The translations under genes and the position numbers were made by a program. Positions 42,485 to 53,299 of a stretch of 64,000 bases of DNA are shown in pieces. The DNA is from Dromaius novaehollandiae (lineage: Eukaryota > Chordata > Aves > Casuariiformes > Dromaiidae), in NCBI RefSeq assembly GCF_036370855.1, contig NW_026991398.1:1-64000 (forward strand), read 5' to 3'. Under the pieces are notes generated by a model that worked only from the letters and a program-made list of their open reading frames with translations, had not been told where the DNA came from and ran no database searches. Within the stretch, counting starts at the first letter, position 1; every line of letters starts with the position of its first letter.

Positions 42485-43869
42485 GACCTTGGTTGGCAGC
42501 TGGGTATGTCCAGGGTGCCAGAGGCTTTAGCAACCCCCAGGCAAGAAGCACTGCTTCGAGGGGACACGGAAAAGCCCAAGGCCCAGCTGAGGCCCAGGGA
42601 GGAGAAAGGGCTTTCCCTAGGCTCAGGGAAGGCTCAGCCAGAAAGCCCAAAGCTGGACAAAATGCATGGGAAATGGGAAAGGTTCCTCAGATTTCCTACT
42701 GGGCCTGACACTCCTGATGATGTGTTTTAAGGGCACATTTGCTCTTCTCTGGCGTATCATCTTTGTCTTAAGCACCACAGATGGAGAAACCTTGCTGAGG
42801 ACTCTTAAAAACAAAGAGCCTGTTTTGGTGCCTAAAGGAGGAAGGCAAAGTCCTCTCCCATATTGTCCAACACCCTACTTCTACAAAAAGAGTGACTCAC
42901 AGCAGAAACCACTTTTGAAGCTCGCCAAAGCATCTCAGCCTGTGGCCACACTTTGTGCTGTTTGATCTCACAGCACTTTGATCCTGGCTTTGAAAAATGC
43001 CAAAGCTTAAAGCAGCCCTGAAGCCCTGGCTTCCCACACAGGTCTGCCCAGGGCAGAGACATGTCAGGGCAGGGGTGCAGAAGTGACTTCTCCAGCACTC
43101 CATTTGAGATATTTCTCAGCCTTTGACAGCATCTGGAGACATTCCTGAAGGATTTATCAGCAAGTTCTGGAAAATAACTGGGGTGAGGGGAGGTGACTGC
43201 TTTCCAGGACCTGAGGGGAAATCTCTCTGCTCTCGCCCTGGCTCTGCCATCTCCATGGCAGTGACCTCCTGAGCCCCCTGATGACACGAGCTGAGGTCAC
43301 AGTGGGATGTGCTGCATCACAGGGAGGTCTCCTCAGGGCCACAATGGTGCCCTCACTTCCCTGAGAGGCCCAGCACTGCTGGACACCACTTGTGCACTCC
43401 CCACCACTGCCCTTTGGAGCCACTCCATGGCAAGGAAAGGGGATGAGAGCTGCGTGGGGCCCCTCACCGACAGGCAGCGGAGCAGGGACATGTTGGAGAG
43501 GAGTTTTGGGTGACAAGACAGGAAGAGCGTCCTTCCTGCTTGGATGGAGAGGTGAGCTAAGCGCAAGGGGACAAGCGAGATGGAGGACTGCCGGGCCACC
43601 ACCATCAGCCTAGACACAGTTCCTTGTTCCTAGCGCTCCTGCAGCTCTGCACTGAGGGTAAGGGCTTTGGGAGCTCCTTCCTGAGGGGTCTCACAGAGAC
43701 TGCAAACAGGGCTGTGGATCTCAGGCTGTGGGGGTGGCTGCACAGGGAGAGGGCTGCTGTGACAGCCCTTCTGTAGGGTCCCGATGGGGCTGAAGGTGCG
43801 AGAGGACACTGCCCGGCCCTGCCCTGCCTGCCCTTCCCGGGGGCAGCAGGATGCTGCCCACGGGCTCCT
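42485..43869. other. Unit A right end, non-coding
   Basis: To about 43360 this matches 63120-64000 of unit B. Beyond that unit B leaves the window. GC content rises towards the CpG island. No gene is supported. Confidence 0.55.
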
Positions 43870-44141
43870 CAGCCCTGGCCATGCCCAGGGCCCCCACACC
43901 AGCACCAGGGCCAGCACCAGCACAGGCCCCAGGGCTGTTCCCCCATGCCTGGCACAGCCCCCAGGCGCAGGGCAGCCAGGAACCCCGCGGGGCCCCTGCG
44001 GCAGAGCCCAGACCCTTCGGGGCAGCAGCCGGGCCCCGGGGCCCCGCACTGCCTAGGCACATGGCGCCGGGCTGCCCCCAGGCCCCACCGCACCCCGCGC
44101 TGCTGCCCACAACATGGTGCCCAACTGTGGGGGGGGGGGAG

Positions 44142-44276
44142 GGGGCGGGGCAGAGCTGGCCGCCAGGGCAGGAGGCTGCAATGTTACCTTAGCAACGCCC
44201 CAGTGCTGCCTCCTATTGGCTGCTGTGAGGAGGGGGGCTGGGCTGGGTTTGACTGGTGGCTCTGTCAGCCAATCGG
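44142..44276 (+). promoter_or_regulatory. GC box, RFX X-box and two CCAAT boxes
   Basis: GGGGCGGGG (44142-44150) is an Sp1-type GC box. GTTACCTTAGCAAC (44183-44196) fits the RFX consensus GTNRCC-N2-RGYAAC at every position. An inverted CCAAT box (ATTGG, 44215-44219) follows 18 nt later and a direct CCAAT (44269-44273) beyond it. The X then inverted-CCAAT order recalls the X-Y module of MHC class II-type promoters. Ciliary gene promoters also use X-boxes. No CRE-like X2 box is seen. Confidence 0.6.
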
Positions 44277-44389
44277 AGTGCAGCATGTGGAAAAATCCAG
44301 CCCTGGGAGCAGGGTGAGACCAAAGCGGGAGCGAGGGGCTGAGTGAGAGCAGGTGGGGGCCGGGCTGACGGGGCTGCGAGCGCGTCCCG

Positions 44390-44712
44390 ATGGCGGCGGG
44401 TGCCCTCCCGCCGGGGCGGGGGCAGCGGTGCTGCCCCGGGGCTGCTTTCCTCCCGGAGCTGCAGCAGGGGCTGGTGGGGCCGGGAGCACGGGACAAAGCG
44501 CCCTGGCCCCGGGGCAGCTACCCTGCGAGCCAGACGTGCCGGCTGCCTCCAAGCAGCTGGGCCGGGGCGGCTGGGGGGTTTGGGGGCAGGAAGCTTTGCC
44601 CCTGCCCTGGGTCGCAGACCCCTTGTCCAGCCATTCCCGAGCTGCTGCTTTGGGGCAGTAACTGGTCCATAGTGGGTGTTTTGCTGCACTGTGATCGTTG
44701 CGATGCCCCAGG
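44390..44712 (+). other. Candidate first exon of an unidentified transcript
   Basis: Downstream of the X-box and CCAAT motifs, an ATG at 44390 (G at +4) opens a frame that runs through a strong splice donor, CAGG|GTGAGT, with GT at 44713-44714. The exon would encode about 107 residues, Gly/Pro/Arg/Cys-rich, with no domain that I recognise. The frame itself stops at 44716 if unspliced. No later exon is visible; satellite and the R2 fragment follow. It may be the start of a gene cut off by rearrangement, or a non-coding transcript. Confidence 0.3.
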
Positions 44713-44939
44713 GTGAGTCCGGGCAGCCGCTCAGGAGCTGGCTGAGCCTTGGGGGAGGCAGGGGCAGCTGCAGGTGGCAATAGCCGCGTGGCCGGGCTGT
44801 GGGCAGGGAGGTCACGGCTGTCTGCGAGAGCTGGGCCAGGAGATCCCCAGTGTCAAATCAGCTCTTGGTCAGTAGCTGCCAGGCCAGCAGGAGGCCCGTG
44901 GCTTGGGTTTATGCTTTTAAGATCATTTCTGCCTGAGCA

Positions 44940-45970
44940 GTTGATAAGCAGGATTTGGCTCAGGGCTGGGGAAGCTATCGTGAGGTAGCTGCTGTCTCAG
45001 AGGCTTGTAGGCCAGTGACAGGCACATGGCTGTGAAGGGGACTGTGAGGTCATCTCCTTCTGAGTCCCTGATAGGCCAGCAGCAGGCCCCTGCCTGGGAA
45101 GGTCCTTGTGAGGTCACTGCAGACAGAGCAGCTGGCAGGCAGCAGCTGGCACCTGGCTGGGAACTGACGCGGAGGTCCCTCCTGTCCCAGCAGCCTCTGG
45201 GGCTGCAGCAGGCGCCTGGCTGTAAAGGTGCCTGTGAGGTGCCTTCTGGGTGAGAAGCTGATAGGCCAGCAGCAGGCTATGAAGTGGGGAATGTGCTTGG
45301 GAGGTCAGTTTTGTGTCTGTCTGTGATGGGCCAGTAGCAGGCCCATTGCTGGGAGCTGACTTTGAGGTCATTTCCTCCAGAGCAGCAGGGAGGCCAGCAG
45401 CAGGCACATGGCGGGGAAATGTTTGTGAGCTCATGTCTGTCTCAGGGCCTGACAGACTGTGTGGCGGCACATTGCTGGGAGAGTCGCTGTGAGGTCACTT
45501 GTCTCTGCAAGGCTAGCACTTGCCTAATGGCTTGGGCATTTGCTTGTGAGGTCACTTCTGCCTGAGTCCCTGAGAGGCTAGCAGCAGGCAGATGGGTGTG
45601 GAGGTTGATTGTGAGGTCTCCTTGGCAGAGGAAATGGTAGGGCAGCAGCATGTTGGTGGCTGGGGAAGTTATTTTGAGGAAACTTGTGTCTCTGAAGCCA
45701 TAGGCCAGCAGCAGGCACCTGGTGGGGGCATGCACTTGTGAGGTCACTTCTACCTGAGCAACTGCCAGGCCAGCAGCTGCTGGTGGTGAGGTGACTTCTG
45801 GATGTGGTGAGTGTGCCCAGAGGAGGGATTGACACCTGCAGATCTCTACAGCAATATGGAAATGCAAGTATGTGCGAAGCTGATAGGCCAGCAGTTGACT
45901 CCTGTGTGGGGTAAGCGCTTGTGAGGTCACATCTGCCTGAGTACCTGATAGGCCACCAGCAGGCATAGGG
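44940..45970. repeat. 64-bp minisatellite/satellite array
   Basis: Imperfect units with the theme GAGGTCACTTCTGCCTGAG then GATAGGCCAGCAGCAGGCAC. GAGGT-type starts at 45046, 45110, 45172, 45236, 45301, 45364, 45427, 45491, 45548, 45613, 45676, 45740, 45788 and 45923 give a period near 64 bp. The same unit makes up the arrays at 26292-27440 and 47179-48390. Confidence 0.88.
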
Positions 45971-47178
45971 CTATTTAATGAACCATAGATACTATATAGT
46001 ACCTTTTCCAGGTTGGGATTGAGAGGCGGCCCGTCCGCCCAAGTCAAATTAAGTGGAGGTCATCTGGAGACGAGATGTTACATCCCTACGTACAAGCTCA
46101 ACCACACGGGAGCTGGGCAAGAGCAAAATTCAGCAAGACAGAAGACTGAGCAAGCCCATTTCATCTGTGTGAAGAATTTTACTGTTGCCTTCCAAAGAAG
46201 GACTTTGGATTAGTAAGTCATATACTGGTTAGTACAAAACATTAAACATCTTTACCTTTACTGCTAAAGATGTGAATTATATCTACTGAGGATAGGAGGG
46301 CTCTATGAGAAAAGAGCCTTGCTATCCTTAATTGGCGGCTACTGGAAAGTCCAAGGTCAGCGAGGAAACTGTCGTTTGCCTTATGCCACTTCCCACAAGT
46401 GCCAATTGGGAAATCCAGGAACTCCACCTCTCCAGCTTTGGTCAATGCTTTCACTTGTTCTTCAAGATGTTGATACTTTCAGACTTTCTCTGCCGCTGCG
46501 TCCCCCAGAGATGACAATCCGCTCTCGTAGCGGACTGTAACGTCCACTACTTTCGCCCAGCCTTCTTTAGCCACCACCAGCTTGAAGAGCTCGTTATTAT
46601 TATCTCTGAGGTTGGGCTCTATATAGATCTCCCAACCCAGTTTCTTAGCTTCTCCAGCCAGCAATCCACAAAAGATGTTGTGCCTTTTAATCCGTGCGTC
46701 CTGGACTGCAGGGCAGTATCCAATAATAAGTGAACAAGTCTCCCATTCCGCAGGACAATGCCTGCATCCCTTTGGTGCCCCTTCTCCCAGCCCACGTGCC
46801 AAATACTGCCTAGTGGGATAGACATTGGCACGCAGCTGTATCGCTGTTAATAGCTTCCTGTGGGGAATGCCCCGATAATGTATGAGCCAATCATTACTGA
46901 TATTATCATTCTCAAAGTTCTTAATGCCGTGGCCCTGTGCTTTCGGATTGGCCCAGTTTTCTGACTCTCTTTTCCTCCACTTGCTAGGAATAGGATAGAT
47001 GACCCGGGGAGATGGTACTTCCCATTCAGACGTTGTCTCGCTCCCATCCAGTACGGTCGGAATTCCCATGGGGAGTTCTTCCCCAATTGATGGTATTTTA
47101 TCGGCCTTTCCTCCAGTGGCGATCCACACCTTCTCAAAGGTATGGATCCACCCATCCCGTAGGGCTAGTATGTAGGTT
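45970..47178 (-). mobile_element. R2-type non-LTR retrotransposon, 3' fragment
   Basis: A ~1.2 kb 5'-truncated LINE on the minus strand holding the C-terminus of an R2-like protein and a short 3' UTR. Both ends abut the 64-bp satellite. Known R2 elements insert into 28S rDNA, and there is no rDNA here. The matching domain evidence is in the coding-remnant entry. Confidence 0.78.
46242..47175 (-). pseudogene. R2-like ORF C-terminal remnant (zinc knuckle and endonuclease)
   Basis: Reading the minus strand, a C-terminal RT-thumb-like region is followed by C-R-H-C (46755-46766), E-T-C, then a final Cys at 46713-46715. The His expected in this CCHC knuckle is Leu (codon at 46728-46730). Next come R-I-K-R-H-N, G-W-E-I-Y-I-E-P-N, V-V-D-V-T-V-R-Y-E and A-A-A-E-K-V, the order seen in R2 restriction-like endonuclease domains. 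The P-D pair expected before L-V-V is absent. One in-frame TGA (46479-46481) splits the frame, which otherwise runs to a stop at 46242. An open frame starting at 47288 begins in satellite, and its first ~38 codons are not R2. The element is dead. The family call rests on motif order and spacing. Confidence 0.78.
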
Positions 47179-47637
47179 TTATGGTCACTCCTGTCTCTGC
47201 AGCTGATTGGCCAGCAGCAGGCACATGACTTGGATGTTGATTGTGAGGTCCCTTCTGCCCAAGTACCTGACTGGATAGCAGCAGGCACATAGCTGGGTCA
47301 CGTCCATTGGGAAGCTGAAAGGCTGGCAGCTGGTGTGTGGGCTTGGATGTTGTTTGTGAGGTTCTTTGTAGCTGATCAGCTGATGGGCCACTGAGAGGCT
47401 GATGGGTGGCAAAGTTATGATGAGGTGAATTGTGTCTTGGAAGTTCCTAAGCTACTAGGAGGACCCTGGCTGTGAAGATGACAGTGATGTCACTTCTGTC
47501 TCTGAAGATGATGGTCCAGCAGCAGGCACCGGTGTGTGGAAGTGCCTGTGAGGTCACTTGTCCTGGAGAATGCGTTAGGCAGCAGGCTCACAGCTTGGGA
47601 ATGTGCTTCTGAGGGCACTTGTGCCTGAGGACCTGAT
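47179..47637. repeat. 64-bp-period satellite, left block of unit B
   Basis: Units continue from the R2 right edge. Position 47241 onwards matches 26292 onwards. The bases before 47241 (GACTTGGATGTTGA) are satellite here but are replaced by the provirus in unit A. Confidence 0.8.
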
Positions 47638-48018
47638 TAGACAGCAGGCACAGAGCCTGCTGATACAGAGCCTGCAGGCACGGAGCCCTCGCCCTGCTGG
47701 CAACACTCTTCCCAGGGCAGCCCAGGAAGCCATGGGCTTTCTTTGCCACGAGGACATGTTGCTGCCTCATGCTGCTTCATGTTGTCTACAAGGACCCCCA
47801 GGTCCTTCTCTGCAAAGCTGCTTTCCAGCTGGTCAGCACCCAGTGTGTCCTGGGTTACTCTTTCTCATGTCCTGGGTTACTCTTTCTCACATGCAAGACG
47901 TTGCATTTCCCTTTGTGGAGCTTCATGAGGTTCCTCTGTGCCCATTTCTCCAGCCTGCTGAGGTCTCTCTGAATGGCGGTGCAGACAGCTGTTGTATCAT
48001 GGCTGTGTTTTAGGAGAA
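47638..48018 (-). mobile_element. CR1 LINE ORF2 fragment (unit B)
   Basis: Duplicate of 26690-27070 with the same C-terminal reverse-transcriptase traces on the minus strand. The insertion predates the A/B duplication. Confidence 0.85.
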
Positions 48019-48390
48019 GATTGTGTCTCAGGAGCTTGTAGGCCTTTAGGTCTACATGCACATGACCCTGCAGGGGGACTGTGAGGTGACTTCTGTGTCT
48101 GCAGGTGATGGGCCAGGGAGCAAGCAGAGTAGTTGGAAACTGTCTGTGAGGTGACTTGTGCCTGAGTATCTGACTGGATAGCAGCTGGCACGTAGCTGGG
48201 TCATGTCCCTCTGAGAAGCTGACCTGCCAGCAGCAGGCAATTAGGGTTGGAAGGTGATGATGAGAGTACTGGTTTCTGCAGGGTTGATAGGCTCCAAAGC
48301 TCAAAGGCCAATCTGAGGCACATGGCCACGAAGGTGATGGTGAGGTCACTTCTGTCTCTGCCAGTGATGGGCAAGGAGCAGCAGTCTGTG
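48019..48390. repeat. 64-bp-period satellite, right block of unit B
   Basis: Degenerate units on the far side of the CR1 fragment, matching 27071-27440. Confidence 0.7.
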
Positions 48391-51300
48391 AGGTGACTTG
48401 TGTCTCAGCACCTGGGGTGTGAGTTTTCTACCTGTGTGGTTTGCACCTCTGAGTAGGTGGTTCCATCCTCTCCAGTCTTTCTTTCCTGAAGCTCAGACAT
48501 GTACGTTCTGCCCTCAGGGGAGCTGAATCCCACCCATGACTGTTAAGCCCATGCCCTGTGTTCATCCAGAGGAGAGCAGGGAGGGTTTTCTCCTGTTGGC
48601 TTGCTCCCATGCCACAGGGGCTCTTCAGCTGGGATTTGTCTCCCCTTGTTCTGGACAACTGCCATTTGGAAGTCCGTCCACTCTTGCTCGTACAGGCTTC
48701 TCTTACAGCTGACAGAGGGTCTCAATCCTCATCTGGGGTAATTCATCCTTGCAGCACCATGAACTCACCTGGCTCCTCCATCCTCTCGGCCTCTGGGAGC
48801 CTGATCAGCCCAGGCACAGCCTGGCTATTAGCTCACTCCTGGACTCTTCTTTAGAGGTGAACCCCCTGTGAGATGATATCCCAAGTGTGGTTCTGAGGCT
48901 AATTTGGACAAAGGTGCCCTCTTGGCATTGAGGTGTGGAAAAAATGAGGTTCAATTCCTTCTAGTGGCAGGTCCGCTGCAGAGGGGCGAGTCCTGAGCAG
49001 GGTGGCCGTGAGCCGTGCCTGCCTGCCTGCCAGCCGCGGGCGGGTGGGATGGCTGCAGCAGAGGTGCCCTCACAGTCAGCACCCAGACAGGGACCTTTCA
49101 CTTGTGTCACCCCCTCCCCTCCCCAGGGCTGTCATTGCTGCTGGGTGGGCTCTCTGAGGTGCTGGGTGACATCACAATGCCTGCTGGTGAGCACATCTGC
49201 TGAGGGCCAATCAGGCTGCTGCAGTGGAAGTGACCTCACAGTCAACACTGCAGCCATGTCCCCTTTGCCTGCCTCTCCCCATCCTCTGCAGATGCAGAAG
49301 AAAGGAGAGAGAGGCAGAAGAGAAAAGAAGTATGTCTGTTTGAATACCATAGTTCCTCAGAACAAAATTTTCTCCATGCAGAGTGCTGGTAGGAAATCAA
49401 TAAGAAATGAAGAACTGTAAGTATATATATATATATGTATATAATAAATATATACAGTAAAAAAAAATAAAAAATCCATTCCAACTGATAAAAAAGAATT
49501 TTTGTGGAGATGGGGATTTTTTTCAGCTCTTCCGTAGAGTTATTTTTTGAATGGGTTTCACCTTATGACTTAATATCAGTGTTCAGGCCTTTATTCATCT
49601 GCTGACATATAGAGGCTATTACTGCCTGAGATGCCCTGGGGTGGCTGTGTGCCCATGGGGAGCTGGGAAATGTTACCCAGGACCTACGGGAACCTTTTTG
49701 GAGCATTAGGTGATCACCAGGAGAAGTCTCTCCAGACCTCTCAGTGAGACAATTTGTTTCTCTCCCTTGACTAGAAAGGAAAGTCCAGACACTTGCGTTA
49801 GACATAGACATGTGCACCAAAATGGCCTGGCATGGGGTGAGATCAGCCTCATCCCTGTCGTCACCTCAGATGCAGTAGCACTTCATTCACCATGCGGGGA
49901 AGGAAACGGGATTGTGGCTAGATGACTAGGGACTCCTTTCAGACATCACTCTACCACAGCTATGTTGAGGTTTGTGCAGATTTGGCCATCCAAAGATACA
50001 GCATTTCACTGAAGCTGGTCACCCTGCTTGCCTCTATCAGTCGAGAGAGCCCAACACCTCAGTGTGTGACTTGCTCTGTGCAGAGAGTGAGGAATGGCAT
50101 GGGCAGCCCTGGGCAGGGGGTGGTTTTGGTGCACTGGACTCTGTGCAAGACACAAAAATATCTGTTTTAATGGTGCAAGCCTGATTATAACAGAAAGGGC
50201 TAGAAACAGGCAATAAAAAATGAAATGAGGAAGAAATGAAGAAATGATCCAAAGAGAAGGAATGTTTGGTTCCAGGTTCCAGGTTTTAACCTTCTTTGTG
50301 TTCTTATGGTCGTTCTTTGCTTTGTTTTCTTCTCTTCAACATAGTGGTCTTTTATGGGGTTTTTGTGGGGTTTTTTGGTTTTGATTTTTTTGGTTTTCAG
50401 AAGGAAAGTGCTTTTCAGAGCTGGGCTGGGATGCAGTCACAGGGTCATGGACATGTGGTGCCATTGCAGGTGCCCTGGTCCCCTCTGCCCAGCCTCCCTC
50501 TGCAGCTCCAAGGGGCTCCGATCTCCCACAGGTCCCCTGTGAGAGCTGCCAGGCCCAGGGAGGTCCCTCAGATGCATCAGGGCCTCTCCAAGTGCCACTA
50601 GGTGCTTGTGGTTGGACAGCTGAGCTCTGCCTGGAAAGGTCAAGAATAGTATTGAAGATTTAAAAATGTATGAGCACACTTGCATCAGCTAAAACGATTG
50701 ACTAATCTTAATGCCAATGTTCTCCGATGACAAAAGAAATTTTGGCCATCAGGGTGGAAATTTTGAGGAAGGGTAATAATCTCTGGATATTGACCTGACG
50801 AGGTCAATATGCGTTACCACTGCTCTGTCTGCCATGCTGTGGCTGACATCTCAGGAATCTTTCACATATTCCCCCACGTCCTGATTAAAGTGATCATTTC
50901 TAAAGTCCCCTTTGCATCAGACTACCCTCCCAGCAGGACGGGGACAGACAAGGAGCGTACTCTGCCTGTTGCGGTGCTCAGGGCAGCTCCCCAAGGAGCA
51001 CAGCTTTGCCTGAGGGACCTCTTGGTCCTTGACCTCAGCTCCAGCACAGCTGGAGCAAGAACAAGAGCTCGTGGGCCAGGCCAGCATCCCCCTGGCACAG
51101 TCCCTGTGACAGCCTGCGGTGCCCCATCTGCCCACAGCCCTCCTGCTTTGGCAGCCCCCACAGTTTCTGCACCTTGCCCAGCCCTGGCCATGTCCCACGC
51201 AGGGGTTAGCACACAGCCGTCCCCAGGGCCTGCTGGGATCTGTGCCAGGAGAGAGGCTGGCTAGGCCTGGCTCTTCCCCTCCATACAGGCACTGAGCCCA

Positions 51301-52103
51301 GCAGGAACGAGCTGGACGCACAGCAAGACTCGCCCATAAACCTGGGCTGTGCAGCCAGGGCTGCAAATGGCCTCCACTCTCCTGCGCCCGGCATGTCTTG
51401 CTTCCCCTCCACGAGACCTGGCTCTGCCCCACAAACCCACCGGTGTGTGTCCTCACCCCAGGGAGGGCATCAGTGCTGGCCTGCCTGGCCATTCCTGGAG
51501 CCTCCCCTGTGCTCCCCGCAGGGCCCCGAGCTGGCGGTGCTGCTCTGCAGAGCGAGCGGGTTGTGGTGCCCCAGGGCCACGGGGTGACTCTGCACTGGCC
51601 GTGGTGGTTGGGGTGAGAAGCAGACCCAGCTGGACGGGCATCATTGCAGCTGACAACCCCCTACCAAGGGGTCTGTGGCTGTGGATGATGCTCTCAGCAA
51701 TCACAGGACATTTCAAATGGCTCAGGCTGTGTTCAGGTGTGTGCCGAGATCCCGCCCAGGGTTTTCCATTGAAGGTGACATGAACCCCTCTCCAGGCTCC
51801 CTTCCCTCTGCCTGCAGGGTCCCCACTGTGGGCATCTGTCACCAGTCCTGTCATAGGGCAGACAGTCCCAGGCAGACACCGCTTGATGATTCAGCACCTC
51901 CAGGAGCACTGGGCACCCACAAGTGAGAGCTGAATGCAGCCCTCATTCCCTAACACAGCACCCCATGAGCTCATCGCCTTTAGCCCATGGAGACCTCCCA
52001 GAAAGCAAGAGTCCTTTTCAGGGTGAAAGTCCTTGAGTGAACTCTTGGCCCTAGTTTTGGAAGAAGAAAGCAACTTTCAAGCACTGCACTAAGGAAATCC
52101 CAT
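48391..52103. other. Unit B left flank and OR 3' flank, non-coding
   Basis: Matches 27441-29950 and then 32191-33358 of unit A. Contains a (TA)n run near 49420-49440. The GC-rich part from ~50925 is the shared OR 3' flank. No gene is supported. Confidence 0.6.
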
Positions 52104-52109
52104 TTTATT
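52104..52109 (-). terminator. Poly(A) signal of unit B OR
   Basis: AATAAA on the gene strand, 198 nt past the stop codon. Confidence 0.6.
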
Positions 52110-52306
52110 AGAGACAGGCCAGCTCTGACACAGTGACAGACATATTCACAGAAGGCCTCTGGGTCAGACAGACAGGATTTGTGCCTCTGGAGAAGTGTGA
52201 TGAATTCACATACTTCTGTACAAACATGATAAATACAGGGAGAATGCCCAAAGCACAAGAGTTGTCTCAGAAAATTAGAAATCACCTGTGAAGAGGGATG
52301 GGCAGC

Positions 52307-53242
52307 TTATTCCTGCTGAACTAATACCACTTGAATGAGTTTCCTCAGGGCCTCCTTGAGCTCCTTGTTCCTCATGCTGTAGATGAGCGGGTTCACTGCT
52401 GGAGGCACCACCGAGTACAGAACAGACACCACCATATCCAGAGCTGGGTAGAAGATGGAGGAGGGCTTCAAGTAGGCAAACATTGCAGTGCTGACAAACA
52501 GGGAGACCACGGCCAGGTGCGGGAGGCACATGGAAAAAGCTTTGTGCTGGCCCTGCTCAGAGGGGATCCTCAGCACAGCAGTGAAGATCTGCACGTAGGA
52601 CACCACAATGAAAATGAAACACCCAAAGTTGAAACAAAGCCTAACCACAAGAACCCCAGCTTCCCTGAGGTAGGAGTCTGAGCAGGAGAGCTTGAGGATC
52701 TGGGGGATTTCACAGAAGAACTGGTCCACTGTGTTGCCTTGGCAGAGTGGTATGGAAAATGTGTTAGCCGTGTGCAGCACAGAATAGAGAAAACCACTGG
52801 CCCAGGCAGCTGCTGCCATTTTGACACAAGCTCTGCTGTCCATGATGGTCCCATAGTGCAGGGGTCTGCAGATGGCAATGAAGCGGTCATACGCCATGAT
52901 GGTAAGAAGGAAATATTCCGCTGAAATTAAGAAGACAAAGAAAAAGACTTGGGCAGCACATCCTGAGTAGGAAATGGCCCTTGTGTCCCACAGGGAATTG
53001 GCCATGGATTTGGGGATAGTGGTGGAGATGGTGCCAAGGTCAAGGAGGGAGAGGTTGAGGAGGAAGAAGTACATGGGGGTGTGGAGGCGGTGGTCGCAGG
53101 CTACGGCTGTGATGATGAGGCCGTTGCCCAGGAGGGCAGCCAGGTAGATGCCCAGGAAGAGCGAGAAGTGCAAGAGCTGCAGCTCCCGTGTGTCTGCAAA
53201 CCCCAGGAGGAGGAACTCGTTGAGGGAGCTGCTGTTGGACAT
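52307..53242 (-). CDS. Olfactory receptor, OR14-like (unit B)
   Basis: An intact 311-residue odorant receptor with all standard motifs: N-S-S site, L-L-G-N-G-L, L-H-T-P-M-Y-F-F, Cys before TM3, M-A-Y-D-R-F-I-A-I-C-R-P-L-H-Y, K-A-F-S-M-C-L-P-H-L and N-P-L-I-Y-S-M-R-N-K-E. An in-frame TAG two codons before the ATG (53246-53248) fixes the start at 53242, which supports the matching starts chosen for the other three ORs. It differs from the unit A receptor in the second extracellular loop and TM5 (for example A-G-V-L-V-V-R-L-C-F-N-F against G-F-F-V-A-T-P-S-V-V-F), regions that often shape ligand choice. It is expected to act in olfactory neuron membranes; the ligand is unknown. Confidence 0.95.
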   Translation of the reverse strand: MSNSSSLNEFLLLGFADTRELQLLHFSLFLGIYLAALLGNGLIITAVACDHRLHTPMYFFLLNLSLLDLGTISTTIPKSMANSLWDTRAISYSGCAAQVFFFVFLISAEYFLLTIMAYDRFIAICRPLHYGTIMDSRACVKMAAAAWASGFLYSVLHTANTFSIPLCQGNTVDQFFCEIPQILKLSCSDSYLREAGVLVVRLCFNFGCFIFIVVSYVQIFTAVLRIPSEQGQHKAFSMCLPHLAVVSLFVSTAMFAYLKPSSIFYPALDMVVSVLYSVVPPAVNPLIYSMRNKELKEALRKLIQVVLVQQE

Positions 53243-53266
53243 TTGCTACCTTGGGGCTTTGGAGGA

Positions 53267-53299
53267 CTGTCCAGGGAGCAGAAGATATTGACAAGTTAG
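53267..53299 (-). promoter_or_regulatory. Branch point and 3' splice acceptor of unit B OR
   Basis: CTAAC (53295-53299), a mixed pyrimidine tract and GGACAG ending at 53267, 24 nt before the ATG. Confidence 0.65.

Larger units (their letters stand above)
26292..43560. repeat. Older segmental duplication, unit A (~17 kb)
   Basis: Colinear with unit B starting at 47241 (offset 20949 on the left, about 18759 at the OR, about 20.7 kb on the right). Shared order is satellite, CR1, satellite, OR 3' flank, OR, upstream flank, CR1 and right flank. Unit A has an extra 2.24 kb segment (29951-32190) and a 245-bp tandem duplication, but lacks part of the CR1. The right limit is uncertain because unit B runs off the window. 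Confidence 0.88.
43870..44720 (+). promoter_or_regulatory. CpG island
   Basis: A GC-rich stretch with dense CpG, more than 20 CpG between 44330 and 44540 alone, quite unlike the CpG-poor surroundings. It includes a G-run (about 44128-44150) and the promoter motifs listed separately. CpG islands of this size normally mark a vertebrate promoter. Confidence 0.75.

Noticed and set aside
43630-44110. Minus-strand frames with a hydrophobic stretch (V-L-V-L-A-L-V-L-V-W) suggesting a signal peptide
   Set aside because: They sit in the CpG island against the orientation of the X-box, inverted CCAAT and donor, and match no family that I can name.
47180-47288. Start of the R2-like protein at 47288
   Set aside because: The first ~38 codons translate satellite repeat units. 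The element is 5'-truncated near 47178, so this ATG is accidental.
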